From the NCBI GenBank assembly GCA_964036045.1, contig OZ038382.1:106910578-106974577 (forward strand): DNA of 64,000 nt, in the 5' to 3' direction. This DNA is from Eutreptiella sp. 'Long Island Sound 2002' (Eukaryota > Euglenozoa > Euglenophyceae > Eutreptiales > Eutreptiaceae). Of this stretch, positions 21,040-32,169 are shown one piece after another. Under the pieces are notes generated by a model, which made no database searches, was not told where the DNA came from, and saw only the letters and a list, made by a program, of their open reading frames with translations. The stretch's first letter is position 1. Every line of letters starts with the position of its first letter. Made by a program: the position numbers and the translations under genes.

Positions 21040-22601
21040 GAAGCGCCATGGTCAGGCATGCGCGCCCGGTCCCGATCCCAGGGTTGGGCGCGCTTAGGGG
21101 CAGAGGGGGCAACGTCTTGGGGGCGGCATCCCGCCATGTGCAAGCGGCAGGGCGGGCGGCTTCGCACGCGGGGGACTGCCCCATTCCCAGTTTCCAACGA
21201 GGCGGAGGAGACCTCGGAAGACCTCGTAGGCAGGTCCCCGTCGAACGCGGTGGAATGAATCGGGCCACCGTGCCGTGGAATGAACCTCTCCCGGCTCCGG
21301 CAGGATGGCCCAACACAAATTGGTGACCACAGGGAGGAGGGCGTGGATGGCATAGGTCACGTTGCCTCAGGCCCAGGGTACGGGGTTGGCTCGCAGGCGG
21401 GATCATTGTCCCGAACCCGGACCCCCCAGTCCAACCCCACGGCCTGGTTCCTGCCGACGGCCGTCTCTCCCGCATAGAGGGCGACGCGGCGGCGCGGGCT
21501 GAGGAACCAGCAGGGAGAGGGGTCATCCCAGCGCTCCACGCGGCGAGGCCGGACTTGCCATCGCGGCGGCACGCCCGTCTCTTGCCCCCCCATGGGGGCT
21601 AGGTACCCAGGCCACATGTACGGGAGGCGGCCGCTGCAGGGGTCCGGCCAACAGCAGGAGCGAAGAGGACCCGGAGGTACCTCCACTGCAAGGTTTGACC
21701 CACGGTGGCCCCCTTGGCTCCAAACTCGGGGCGCCTCGGGCTATCGACGGCGGTGATCGCGCTCTGCTTGTTCTTGGGCCAGTGTCTGCAGAGCCACCAT
21801 CCGTTCCAAGCTCCTGCCAGGAGGTGCGGGAGTCGCAAGACCCTGGGGAGCAGTCCCGCAGGGGGGCCCGGGCGCAGACGGAGTTGGCCCACTTTTGCTG
21901 CTTCGGGGGAGGCGCAAACACCACGGCGGCCTGGCTGACCCACGAGCGAACCAAGGCGAGGCCATGGTGCCGCCACTGGTGCTCCGTGAGAGGGGCAGGG
22001 GGGGCCGGGCCCGCATGCCCGCGCCTCCGTCCCCGGCCTCCTCGCCGTCCACATCCTCTTGGTCCACGCGCCATGTGCGAAAAGGTCTGGCTGCAGGTCG
22101 AAAGGGGGCAAGGCCCCACCGCCGGGCGGCCGGGGCTGGGTGATGCGGAGGGTGGCTCTGAGCGATCTCGTGCCGCTCCCCCCTTGCTCTTTGGTCAGGC
22201 AGCTCATGTCTTCCGCCAGCCCTCCGGGCCCCTGCTTTCCCATGAGGGGGGGGGTTAGGGCAGGTGGGGGGAAGGATCCTCCGGCCGGCGTCCCGGCCAC
22301 AGCCAACACAAGGCGGAGCCGCAGTGCTGCGGCGGCTTTGCCCCCTGTCGTACCACCAGCCCGCCACCGCAATGTGGGGCCCCGCGCCACTGCGCGGACT
22401 GGCTCCCGCCTCCAGAGGGGATCTACTGTCATTGCCTCGACCCGGGGCGCTGTCGTGGGCTGTGGGCGTATCAACAACCTCCCGCCGGGCCGGGGTCCGG
22501 ACAATGAGGCCACCCAAGGGGGGGTTGCCGGGGCTGGTACTGCCGCCATCCCCCCCGCCATCAGCGCCGGGCGTGGCCAGTAGGGCGAACCTGGTACTCA
22601 T
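21040..22601 (-). pseudogene. LINE family II copy 1, N-terminal (ORF1-like) region
   Basis: The ATG at 22601 (MSTRFALLATPGADGG) opens a Gly/Pro/Arg-rich frame to 21741. A second frame (22561-21599) overlaps it, and a third (21526-20807) continues, so frameshifts are present. The composition suggests a disordered, basic protein such as a nucleic-acid-binding ORF1, but I see no CCHC knuckle or RRM. Start choice: this ATG lies at the satellite junction and recurs at 27131 in the duplicated copy. Confidence 0.5.
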
Positions 22602-23409
22602 ATAGCGTGAAAATCATCTAAATACAGCCTAAACATGCTTTACACACATTGGATGGTCATATTGGGTGGTCACAATATCATAAAGACAAGTTTCAAAAAC
22701 TTGCATTTATGGGCTTCCCGGGGTGAAACACTGCATAAGCAGGTTGTGTACCAATCACTTTGGAGGCCCCCCCCTCGGGACCGAAGACCCAACTAGGGTG
22801 AACATCATGTAAATACGGCAGACAGGGGCGGAACATTTTTTCATACGCATTTAACTTAGGCACGTTGCCATTTTTGCACGTTTCAGCAACAAGAGTTCAG
22901 ACCGGGTGGCTCTCAAACTGCCAGTTTTGACACTAAAACTTCATACCACTCCTCTTTTCCGACAGAAGGCTCTTAGCTCAGCTTCGACGAAAAAAACATT
23001 TTCCCAAATTGTTAACAAAGCTTCTCAACAGTTTGCCTTTTTTTAGAAAATACTCTCTACTTCTCACAACTATTTGCAATGTTTTCTTCCTTGCCAAAGT
23101 GTTTTGAACTCTTGACGCTTGCCAAGGTGTTTTGCACGTTTGTTCTTTAGCGGGGGGGCAACAATTTCATACGCTTTAAGTTCGGGCACGTTGCCATTTT
23201 CTCCCGTTACAGCACCAAAGTCTCCTACCAGGTAGCCCTCAACTGCTAGATTTGTCACCAAACCTTCAGACCAGGCTTCTTCTTTGAGAGGACATCAGAA
23301 TACTCTTAGCTCAGTTTTGAACAAAAAATATTACCAAATACTTTGAAAATTACCAAAACCTTTCAAAACATTTCTCCTTTTTTAGAAAATGTTCGCTACT
23401 TCTCATGCC
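21784..23409. repeat. Direct duplication, unit 1 (~1.63 kb)
   Basis: The sequence from TGTCTGCAGAGCCACC to CTTCTCATGCCT recurs at 26314-27942 with only scattered substitutions and tiny indels; the constant offset is about 4,530 bp. It spans the 5' part of LINE family II plus the adjoining diverged satellite, so the copying event took place after LINE and satellite were already joined. Confidence 0.9.
22604..23409. repeat. Diverged satellite monomer plus ~310-bp tandem pair
   Basis: 22604-22810 is one diverged 193-bp satellite monomer (TTGGATGGTCAT, GCAGGTTGTGTACCAATC, then a poly-C run). After it, two diverged ~310-bp units follow (about 22833-23130 and 23150-23409), each with TTCATACGC, GGGCACGTTGCCATTTT, CTCTTAGCTCAG and TTTAGAAAAT. 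AT-rich; no gene. Confidence 0.7.
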
Positions 23410-25020
23410 TCGTTGGTGCCAGGGTCTTGGCTGATGGTGCGATAGGAGAGATTGCTGGGATGGGCAGGTGGCAGTGCAGGTGTACTTGAGTCCGGTGCAG
23501 TGGAGCCACGTCTCGGTGGCGCCCCTGTGGACTGGCAGGAGGAGTGTGCGGGCTATCCGCCGACTTGTAACATGGCGGCAAAGCTCTCTGCATGACAAGA
23601 TGGTGCTGCATTGAAACCATTGGACTTACGCGCGCCCTGCCCTGGGGGGTTGACCACGCCAGTCCTTGGTGGCCGCCGGCGCCATGGGACACCTGCGAGG
23701 TGCAACGAAGTGTGAACCCTTGGTGACCGCGCCGGGTCCGAATGGGGGCTCTGGTCCGCAGCTGGTCTATGCGGCTAGGCTCCACAGTGCAAATGCAGCG
23801 AAAGGAATTGGACAAGCGTCTCACTGACGTTCTCTCTGTGTTCCTTCGGCACATGCGGTGGCTCATGGTGCGTAGGAAACCAACGGCCATGCCAGTCCTC
23901 GGGCAGGGCCACAGTCCAGTCCGCAGATACACCCCCCCCCCCCCCCACACAGGGCACAAGGCAACCAGGATGGGTTCAGAGACGGGGACCGAGGGAGCAC
24001 TAGGGTGGCGGAGACCCCAGGGAAAAGGGTAGGGGCGACGGGGAGGGGTAGGGGTAGAGCACGCGGGTGGCACACACGAGTGACAGCGCGGCTCAGACAG
24101 GGAGGGCAGACGTACAGGCAGGGTCGACAGCAAGAAGGAGGATGGGAGGGGAGACAGGCGAGTGAGGGGGCGCAGGGCAGCGGGACAGGGGTAGCACGGA
24201 GAAGAGCAGGGGGCACACGCAGGGCGCGCGGGAGCAGCGGAGAGCGCGAACACGGGAAAAAAAAGAAACAACAGCAGAACAGGCGGACACACAGGAAGGA
24301 CACGTAGAGGAGGCAGGGCGCGGGAGGTGGGGGGAACAGGGGGCCAACAAGGGCACAAAGGAACACATTGTCTCTCACAGAGAAGCACCATGCCGATGAC
24401 CTGCATTGTGCCGTACCGACGGCCCGCCTGACCATCAGGGAACTGATGGAGGAGCGGCCGGCGGGAGAGGACGACGGGGGAGTCCCCCCGAAGGGGTGTC
24501 TGGGGAGGCCGCCCAGGTCGGCCTACAGGTCCCAAGACAGGGCAGAAGCCCAGAGGCACGTGAGGGCGCGCGAGATACAACCATGGCGCGGGGACCACCA
24601 GCGGCGAGCACATGGAGCAGGAGAACAACACTAAGAGGGCGCGCAGGAGACAGAGGGGAGGGGAGGGTGGAGAGGAGAGAAAGAAGATAAATATACAACA
24701 ACGCAGGCTAAAAGGCCGGGTCGCGAGGGAGAAGCGCCCACCTGGCATGGCCGGGGACCGCCAAGGGCCGCGCCACAGGATGGCGGTGGGACAGGACGAG
24801 AGCAGCGAACGGAACCGAGACAGATGGCGATGCAGTGTTGTTGTGCGTGCATGCAGGGAGGAGGGAACCACGCGGAAAAAAGCACGGCGGGAAAAAAAAA
24901 GCGCGAACAACACCCCGCAGCACCACAAGGAGACGGGACAGAAAAGGGCGTGTGGCTAGGGCCACGCGACGGTCCCAGGGGACTAGGACAGCATGGGAGG
25001 CGGCACAGGAGTGGGGGGCG
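23410..25020. other. Purine-rich, T-poor filler without recognised gene
   Basis: From about 23990 to 24960 the plus strand is strongly G/A-rich with little T. The minus strand therefore lacks stops, and a 510-codon Pro/Cys/Leu/Ser-rich frame (24928-23396) appears. I take it as compositional: it has no domain and low complexity throughout. A poly-C run of 15 lies at about 23932-23946. Confidence 0.5.
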
Positions 25021-25030
25021 GGGGCGGGAG

Positions 25031-25560
25031 GGGAGCGACCCGTGCTAGGCGCACAAAACGGTCCCTGGATGGATGAGGATACAGTGGGCCCGCCCCACAA
25101 GGTTGCTCGCGTCCCGGTGGGGTATAAACACGGGATGAGGGATGGGATGGGGCCGCACAACAGCCCAGTGGATTAGGCCGGGGCCGTGGCACAGGGGAAA
25201 AAGGTGGGAAGGGAGCGACCCTTGCTAGGCGCACAAAACGGTCCCCGGATGGATGAGGATCCAGTGGGCCCGCGCCACAGGGTTGCTGGCGGCCCGGTGG
25301 GGTATAAACACGGGATGAGGGATTGGATGGGGCCGCACAACAGCCCAGGGGATTAGGCCGGGGCCGCGGCACAGGGGAAAGAGACGGGGGCGGGAAGGGA
25401 GCGACCCGTGCTGGGCGCACGAAGCTGTCCCCGGATGGAAGAGGATCCAGTGGGCCCGCGCCACAGGGTTGCTGGCGACCCGTTGGGGTATAAACACGGG
25501 ATGGTGGGACAAGGGGACGGGGCGGGGAAGGGCGTGTGGCTAGGGCCGCACAACGGCCTG
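25031..25560. repeat. ~183-bp minisatellite, three units
   Basis: Units start with GGGAGCGACC at 25031, 25211 and 25397 (spacings 180 and 186). Each carries GGATGAGGATCCAGTGGGCCC, a GGGGTATAAACACGGGATG block and GCCGCACAACAGCCC-like text. The third unit is truncated. The TATAAA is repeated in each unit but I have no evidence that it is a promoter. Confidence 0.85.
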
Positions 25561-26313
25561 ACGGGGTAGGGAGTCCATGGGACGCTGGGAACGGGCCGAT
25601 GCCGGGATGAGGCAAAGGGGAATGGGACATGGGATGGGCAGGGAGACCGAAAGCGCCAAACAACAGCCCCGTGGGATTGGGAAACCAGTCGCCATGGAGT
25701 GGTGAACCATGGGCCAACCATGGGGAACCTGACCACGGGAAGTCGGAAAAATGCCCTGAACTCCGGGACGGCCGTGAGGTGTCCGCAGGGGTGAGGGTTG
25801 ACCTTGAGATCCCCTGGTCAATGGCCTGAGTACACGTAGGTTCACGCGTGAGCGGGACCAGGAAGAACGCGGAAAGGGTCGCCCCCTGGCCTCCAGACGT
25901 GGATGGACGACACCCAAGTGCATCCAGGAGCCGAGTGGGTACTCCAACCCGTGAGGGATGGGGAGTGGTGGAATGTGGTTGACAGAGAGAAATGCTCAGC
26001 TGTCGGCGAGGGCTATCCACAGGAAACCCGCCTGCAGGCGCCCAATAGGCTGTGCTAGGGGAGGGAAGCCGGGAGATCCTTCAGAGGGTGATCGGAAGGA
26101 GCTGAAACCGTGAGGGCAGCAACTGAAGGGAGCCTACCGCCGGTCATGCCCCAAGGGAACCTGGTTGAAGTTCTCGGCCGTGAGGTGAGACAGGGGTCGC
26201 CAGGGGAACTGATGGTGGAGAGCTCTCCTTCCCGCCAGAGGCGGCCACCATGTAAAACAAACAAGGAGATGTCAGATGAGGCTGCGGACGCGGCCGCCCT
26301 TACCTACCTACCT
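25561..26313. other. Unclassified spacer
   Basis: GC-balanced sequence between the minisatellite and the second duplication unit. No repeat or domain was seen. The 345-codon minus frame running through the minisatellite extends into it, but its text is Pro/Ser-rich and unremarkable. Confidence 0.4.
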
Positions 26314-27131
26314 GTCTGCAGAGCCACCATCCGTTCCAAGCTCCCGCCAGAAGGTGCAGGAGTCGCAAGACCCTGGGGAGCAGTCCTGCAGGGGGGCCCG
26401 GGCGCAGACGGTGTTGGCCCACTTTCGCTGCTTGGGGGGAGGCGCAAACACCACGGCGGCCTGGCGGACCCACCAGCGAACCAAGGCGAGGCCATGGTGC
26501 CGCCACTGGTGCTCCGTGAGGGGGGCAGGGGGGGCCGGGCCCGTATGCCAGCGCCTCCGTCCCCGGCCTCCCCGCCGTCCAAATCCTCTTGGTCCACGCG
26601 CCATGTGCGAAAAGGTCTGGCTGCAGGTCAAAAGGGGGCAAGGCCCCACCGCCGGGCGGCCGGGGCTGGGTGATGGGGAGGGTGGCTCTGAGCGATCTCG
26701 TGCCGCACCCCCCTTGCTCTTTGGTCAGGCAGCTCATGTCTTCCGCCGGCCCTCCGGGCTTCTGCTTTCCCATGAGGGGGGGGTGTAGGGCAGGTGGGGG
26801 GAAGGATCCTCCGGCCGGCGTCCCGGCCACAGCCAACACAAGGAGGAGCCGCAGTGCCGCGGCGGCTTTGCCCCCTGTCGTACCACCGACCGGCCACCGC
26901 AATGTGGGGCCCCGCGCCACTGCGCGGACTGGCTCCCGCCTCCAGAGGGGATCTACTGTCATTGCCTCGACCCGGGGCGCTGTCGTGGGCTGTGGGCGTA
27001 TCAACAACCTCCCGCCGGGCCGGGGTCCGGACAATGAGGCCACCCAAGGGGGGGTTGCCGGGGCTGGTACTGCCGCCGTCCCCCCCGCCATCAGCGCCGG
27101 GCGTGGCCAGTAGGGCGAACCTGGTACCCAT
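26314..27131 (-). pseudogene. LINE family II, copy 3: 5' fragment only
   Basis: Nearly identical to 21784-22601, with the start reading MGTRFALLATPGADGG at 27131. Only the N-terminal region is present; sequence beyond 26313 is unrelated. Because satellite was copied along with it, this is part of a segmental duplication and not an independent insertion. Confidence 0.8.
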
Positions 27132-27942
27132 ATAGCGTGAAAATCATCTAAATACAGCCTAAACATGCTTTACACACATTGGATGGTCATATTGGGTGGT
27201 CACAATATCATAAAGACAAGTTTCAAAAACTTGCATTTATGGGCTCCCTGGGGTGAAACACTGCATTAGCAGGTTGTGTACCAATCACTTTGGAGGCCCC
27301 CCCCTCGGGACCGAAGACCCAACTAGGGTGAACATCATGTAAATACGGCATACAGGGGCGGAACATTTTTTCATACGCATTTAACTTAGGCATCTTGCCA
27401 TTTTTGCACGTTTCAGCACCAAGAGTTCAGACCGGTTGGCTCTCAAACTGCCAGTTTTGACAGTAAAACTCCATACGACTCCTCTCTTCCGACAGAAGGC
27501 TCTTAGCTCAGCTTCGACGAAAAAAAATGTTTCCCAAATTGTTACCGAAGCTTTTCAACAGTTTGCTTTTTTTTAGAAAATACTCTCTACTTCTCACAAC
27601 TATTTGCAATTTTTTCTTCCTTGCCATAGTGTGTTGAACTCTTGATGCTTGTCAAAATGTTTTGCACGTTTGCTCTTTACAGGGGGACAACAATTTCATA
27701 CGCCCTCAGTTTGGGCACGTTGCCATTTTCCCCCGTTTCAGCACCAAGGTTTCCTACCAGGTAGCCCTCAACTGCTAGTTTTGTCACCAAAACTTCAGAC
27801 CAGGCTTCTTTTTTAGAGAGGACATCAGAATGCTCTTAGCTCAGTTTTGAACAAAAAATATTACCAAATACTTTGAAAATTACCAAAGCATTTCAAAGCT
27901 TTTCTCTTTTTTTTAGAAAATGTTCGCTACTTCTCATGCCTA
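26314..27942. repeat. Direct duplication, unit 2
   Basis: Partner of 21784-23409. Right border: after CTTCTCATGCCT the two copies diverge (TCGTTGG versus ATTTGC). Unit 2 continues into further AT-rich repeat sequence, while unit 1 is cut there, so unit 2 may be the source. Confidence 0.9.
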
Positions 27943-28245
27943 TTTGCAAAGTTTTCTTCCTCTTTGGCAAAACTTTTTGAACTACACCACCTTTGACATT
28001 AGAATGCACCACCTTTTAGGTTTTTTCCTAAAGTCACCCAACGTCAACTTCCGCGCTGATTTTGACATCCTCTTTATTCCAGCTCGGAGAAACTTTAGGC
28101 AGAGGGAGACTACTTTTGCACCCAAAATTTAGGCAGGAAAATGGGTCCCAAATTCTATTGCCTTCGGCAAGTCCACCTCGCAGAGAATCTACCGCAAGTA
28201 ACGCACACGCAAAATAGGGTAAAAACATCATGACTACGGGCTCAG
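27943..28245. other. AT-rich flank of the duplication
   Basis: A continuation of the AT-rich family after unit 2, with TTTAGGTTTTTTCC and AAACTTTAGGCAGAGGG. No gene, no clear repeat. Confidence 0.4.
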
Positions 28246-29915
28246 AAATGCTGTACACATGCTTCACGTATCTTGGATGGTCATTTTAGGCGATAACAAT
28301 ATCAAAAAAACAACTTTCAAGAACTTCAATTTTTGGGCTGCCTAGGCTGAACCTAGCCCATGGGAGAGCTTGCCCCCCCCCGCCCCGGACCTATTACCCA
28401 AACAGGGTATAAAACACATAAATACGGCCTAAAACATGCTTAAATACCTTGAATGGTCATTTTAGGTGATCACAACATCAGAAAAACAACTTTCGAAAAC
28501 TTCGATTTTTGAGCTGCCCGGGGTGAAAAACTGCATAAGCAGGTTGTGTACCAATCCCTTGGGAGGACCCCCCCCCCCCGGACCTATACCTAAACAGCGT
28601 GAAAAGCTCGCAACTAAAGCCTAAAACATGCTTTGCATAACTGGGATGGTCATTTTTGGTGATCACAACATCAAAAAAACAACTTTCGTAAACTTCTATT
28701 TTTGAGCTGCCTAGGCTGAAAAACTGCATAAGCAGGTTGTGCACCAACCCCTTGGGAGGCCCCCCCCCGGACTTATTACCCAAAAAGAGTGAAAAACACG
28801 TAAATGCGGCCTAAAACCTGCTTTGCGTACCTTGGATGGTTATTCTAGGCGGGCACAGCATCACAAAAACAAATTTTGAAAACTTCGATTTTTGAGCTGC
28901 CCAGGGTGAAAAACTGGATGCGCAGGTTGTGTACCAATCCCTTGGGAGGACCCCCCCCCCAAAAGGTATTACCCAAACTGGGTGAAAAACACGTAAATAC
29001 GGCCTAAAATCTGCTTTACATAGAGTGTGAGAAAATTGCATGAGCAGGTTTCTGTACCAATCCCTTGCGAGGACCCCCCCCCCGGACCTATTACCCAAAC
29101 AGGGTGAAAAACACTGCAATACGGCCTAAGACATGCTTTAGATACCTTGCATGGTCATCTTAGGTGGGCACAACATCAGAAAACCAACTGTCAAAAACTT
29201 CAATTTTCGAGCTACCCGGGGTGAATAACAGCATGAGCAGGTCGTGTACCTACTCCTTGGGAGGACCCCCCCCCCCCCCCGGACTTATTACCCAAACAGG
29301 GTGAAAAACACTTAAATGCGGCCTAAATCATGCTTTACATGCCGTGGATGCTCTTTTTAGGTGGGCGCAACATCAGAAAGACAACTTCCAAAAAATTCGA
29401 TTTTTGAGCTGCCCGAGGGGGGGGGGTCCTCCCAAGGGGTCGGTACACAACCTGCTTATGCAGTTTTTCACCCCGGGCAGCTCAAAAATCGAAGTTTTCG
29501 AAAGTTGTTTTTCTGATGTTGTGCCCACCTAAAATGACCATCCAAGGTACGTAAAGCATGTTTCAGGCCGCATTTACGTGTTTTTCACCCTGTTTGGGTA
29601 ATAGGTCCGGGAGGGGGGGGGTCCTCCCAAGGGGTCGGTACACAACCTGCTCATGCAGTTTTTCACCCCGGGTAGCTCAAAAATCGAAGTTTTCAGAAGT
29701 TGTGTTTCTGATGTTTTGCGCACCCAAAATGACCATCCAACGTGTGTAAAGCATGTCTTAAGATGTATTGACGTGTTTCAAATTTGGAAAAAATTCATTT
29801 TTGTAGCTGCCCGGGGTGAAAAACTGCATAAGCTGGTTGTGTACAAATCCCTTGGGAGGACCCCCCCCCCCGGACCTATTACCCCAACAGGGTGAACAAC
29901 ACGTAAATACTGCAT
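28246..29915. repeat. ~193-bp satellite array 1 with an inverted pair
   Basis: Monomers carry, in order, GGATGGTCATTTTAGG, CAACATCAGAAAAACAACTTT, TTTTTGAGCTGCCCGGGGTG, GCAGGTTGTGTACCAATCCC, TTGGGAGGA plus poly-C, CCTATTACCCAAACAGGGTG, and ACACGTAAATACGGCC. About six to seven direct monomers (one with an internal deletion near 29015-29030) are followed by two inverted ones at 29422-29785 and a partial direct one to 29915. Non-coding. Confidence 0.9.
29422..29785 (-). repeat. Two satellite monomers in reverse orientation
   Basis: Orientation flips at the poly-C/poly-G tract: the text goes from GAGCTGCCCGAG straight into GGGGGGGGTCCTCCC. The inverted monomers read GGTCGGTACACAACCTGC and GACCATCCAA. 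The return to direct orientation at about 29785 is through a diverged patch. Confidence 0.85.
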
Positions 29916-29939
29916 TTGTCGATTAACGTCCACTGGCGT

Positions 29940-31166
29940 ATGTACAGAGGCAGAGGGGCGGGGAGGTGGGCTGAGTCGAGTTCAGGCGCCCGTGTCCTCC
30001 CCTACAGGCCCCCCGCCTGAGCCTGCACGGCGGCCAGGAGGGACGAGCCGGAGGGGACTAAGTCTCTTCCGTGCTTGCCCTGCTGTGCTGCCGCCGCGGC
30101 GGCAGTGCAGACTGGGGTGGCGACGCCGCTGGAAGCGCGCCTGTCACTGGGTTAGTGGGGGGAGAGAGGGGGTCCCCTGCCGCTGCGCCGCCCATGGCCC
30201 GCGGGGGGGGGCTGGCGCGCGCGCATCATGTCCACCACCGTCCTGGAAGCTTTGGGGGAGGCTTGTCGTGGCGCCCGCGGGGGGGGGCTCCGCCGCGGCG
30301 GCACGCGGCTGCTCAGGGCCGCAGAGATGCGGCCGAACACGTCAGGGAGACCCCTTTATGCACCCTAGGACCCCGGGGATTGAGGGGATGCACAGTGCGG
30401 AAAACACGTCGGGGAGCGACGCCGAGGGTCGCTTTGCTAAGGAGGGGAGGGGGGGCTGCCGGGGGGGGGCTTCCTGCTGCAGCGCGGGCTTCGCCGAGGC
30501 CCCTGCTCTGGCAGGGGGGGAGGAGGAGGACGGTCCCGGTGCTGCGCCCCCCCTCACTGGCCGGGACAAGGGGGGCCCTTCAGGCCCCCCACTCGACGGC
30601 GCTCCCTTGTCGTCCTCGCAGGGGGGGAGCGCCGGGGGTATCGGTATTGTTTTGGTTTCCCCCCCTGGTGGCTGGGGTGACAGGGGGTCTGCGGCCCCCG
30701 CACCCGACTCGCGGTGCGACATCACCCTGGGGGCCCCCCGATTAGCCCGGTTAGGCGTCCGGTGCTTCGTGGGGCGGGAGGCGTCCTGCCCCGGGGCCAG
30801 GGGAGGGTGCTTGCCCAGCACCCTGGGCGGGGCCGGGCACTGGCGCGCCGCCGGGGGGCCCGAGTCAGGGAGGGCCTGTGAAGCTGGGCGGGCTTGCCCC
30901 AGCAAGGAGGACAATGCCGCCGCCCCCGCCCGTCGGGCCTCTGGGACGAACATCTGGCGGCCCAGCGCGACCCGGGGAGGTAACACGGGGCAGCTTGAGC
31001 TCCCTGAGGGGCCTGTGTGGCCTGCGTGGCCGGCCCGGCAGCAGCGGCTGATGCTCCAGCCCAGGCTCCTGCAGCGGGCGCACGACGGCGCCCCGTGTAC
31101 CAAGCATAGCAGTCCTGCGTGCCACTGCCTGCCCCCGGGGGGCTTAGGCGGCTCAAGTTGCATGGT
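29940..31166 (+). mobile_element. GC-rich unit ending in the LINE II copy 2 terminal sequence
   Basis: The unit starts just right of satellite and ends with the 22-bp sequence TAGGCGGCTCAAGTTGCATG plus GT (31145-31166). Its exact reverse complement begins LINE family II copy 2 at 32170. A 415-codon plus frame (29992-31239) and an overlapping 292-codon minus frame are open, but both are Gly/Pro/Ala/Arg-rich without motifs, as expected at this GC content. I read it as a non-autonomous or internally deleted plus-strand relative of the LINE; homology over its body is not demonstrated. Confidence 0.4.
31145..31166 (+). repeat. 22-bp inverted repeat, left copy
   Basis: Perfect reverse complement of 32170-32191; the core is GGCGGCTCAAGTTGCATGG. 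The two copies face each other across 1,003 bp of AT-rich DNA. Confidence 0.9.
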
Positions 31167-32169
31167 CAAAATCACACCAAATGCACCCAATTTGGACCAG
31201 GCAAAAAAATGGTTTTTCACAGGCTCTGTTTTTTTTTAACCAGAATATTAGTCCAAAGAAAGTATCTTTCTTAGCATTTGTGCCATTTTGTGCCTGTTTT
31301 CGGACAGCCGAAAACAAAAAAAACTATAAAAAAATTAACAAATCTTATGATTTCAGTGAAAAATGATGTGCTTTTAGCGGAAATTGGCCAATGAATACAA
31401 TTTGCGTTCCCCTTGTTTTTTGGATGAACATGGTCTGCAGAAAAAATGATTGCAACATCATTTTCTGTTCTGTATGTTCATTGCATACCTGGACAAGGGC
31501 TCCTTGGCCCCTATTTTCTTTGCACATTTTACTTTGATCTATAGTCAACAACGGAAGGATCAATTTTTCTTTAGCCAAAGCTACAAGGGGGGTCCCTGTC
31601 CAGCTCAGCGGCATCTGGTGGTAACGCATGCTTCATGTGTTACCACCGATACTCTTTGTTTTTGCTTGACACTCCACATAACTTGTGGCAGGTGTGCATC
31701 ATGAGCAATGCTGAAGGATGCACCCTGTGCAACAGCTCCAACGTATGTGCCTCCTTTGTTAGGAATGCAACAACATTAGAAATGATTTCTTGAGTCATCA
31801 ATTAGATTTGCAAGGCTTGTTTAGAGCGGTGAATGTCCGCCCGCGTAAACATATTGTACAATGTGATCAAGTCAAGGGTGCCTGTAATGTCACTCCAGTG
31901 TAGTCGCCTGCTTGATTCCAAAAATCTACCATCATTACCTGACTTTGGAGGGGCAATGGACTGCTCCTTGCGCGAGGCCTCGCGCAAGGAATAGTCCATT
32001 GCCCTAAAAAATGCATTTTTTGGACCCATCAGGACCAGGAAAAGGCCAAAATTCCTTACATAGGAGTTTTCTTGGTGTATCAAAAACGGCCTGATTTTTT
32101 GCAAGCCAAACAATGGTTCTTTTCATGCTTTTTGAGGCCCTGTATTTTGGGCACTTTCTGTTGTTTTAT
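31167..32169. other. AT-rich kilobase between inverted repeats
   Basis: A sharp switch from about 70% GC to AT-rich DNA. Frames are short. It contains a TTTTTTTTTAACC run at about 31230 and a 54-bp palindrome (31951-32004). It may be an ancestral unique flank, or the body of a foldback-type element whose ends are the 22-bp repeats. I cannot tell which. Confidence 0.5.
31951..32004. repeat. 54-bp near-perfect palindrome, no spacer
   Basis: Arms of 27 bp (31951-31977 and 31978-32004) match at 25 positions. The centre is CGCGAGGCCTCGCG, and the outer ends are GGGCAATGGACT and its complement. It could extrude a cruciform or form a strong RNA hairpin. No poly-T follows directly, so a terminator is unlikely. 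Confidence 0.9.

Larger units (their letters stand above)
15940..22601 (-). mobile_element. LINE family II, copy 1 (longest copy, degenerate)
   Basis: On the minus strand this reads an N-terminal Pro/Gly/Arg-rich region from the ATG at 22601, a 2A-like motif and APE endonuclease (about 20980-20130), RT (about 19500-17960), a C-terminal region with a zinc finger (17960-16221) and a 3' UTR. An AATAAA on the minus strand (plus 15954-15959) is followed by a short A run at about 15942-15947, consistent with a poly(A) end. The 5' end touches diverged 193-bp satellite at 22604. It carries an in-frame stop in the RT A motif, an altered catalytic dyad and many frameshifts, so it is dead. Confidence 0.8.

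Noticed and set aside
22600-23409. Satellite sequence as the LINE II 5' UTR/promoter
   Set aside because: Copy 2 also abuts satellite but is truncated 1.4 kb further in, so the association is with the junction and not with a fixed LINE start.
23396-24928. 510-codon minus-strand frame
   Set aside because: It lies in T-poor plus-strand DNA and is Pro/Ser/Cys/Leu-rich low-complexity text. It runs across the satellite-derived edge, and I see no motif.
25031-25560. TATAAA in the 183-bp minisatellite as promoters
   Set aside because: It recurs only because the repeat recurs. No downstream gene or initiator was seen.
29992-31239. 415-codon plus-strand frame as a real gene
   Set aside because: An equally open minus frame overlaps it, both are Gly/Pro/Ala/Arg-rich, and it reads past the 22-bp terminal sequence into AT-rich DNA.
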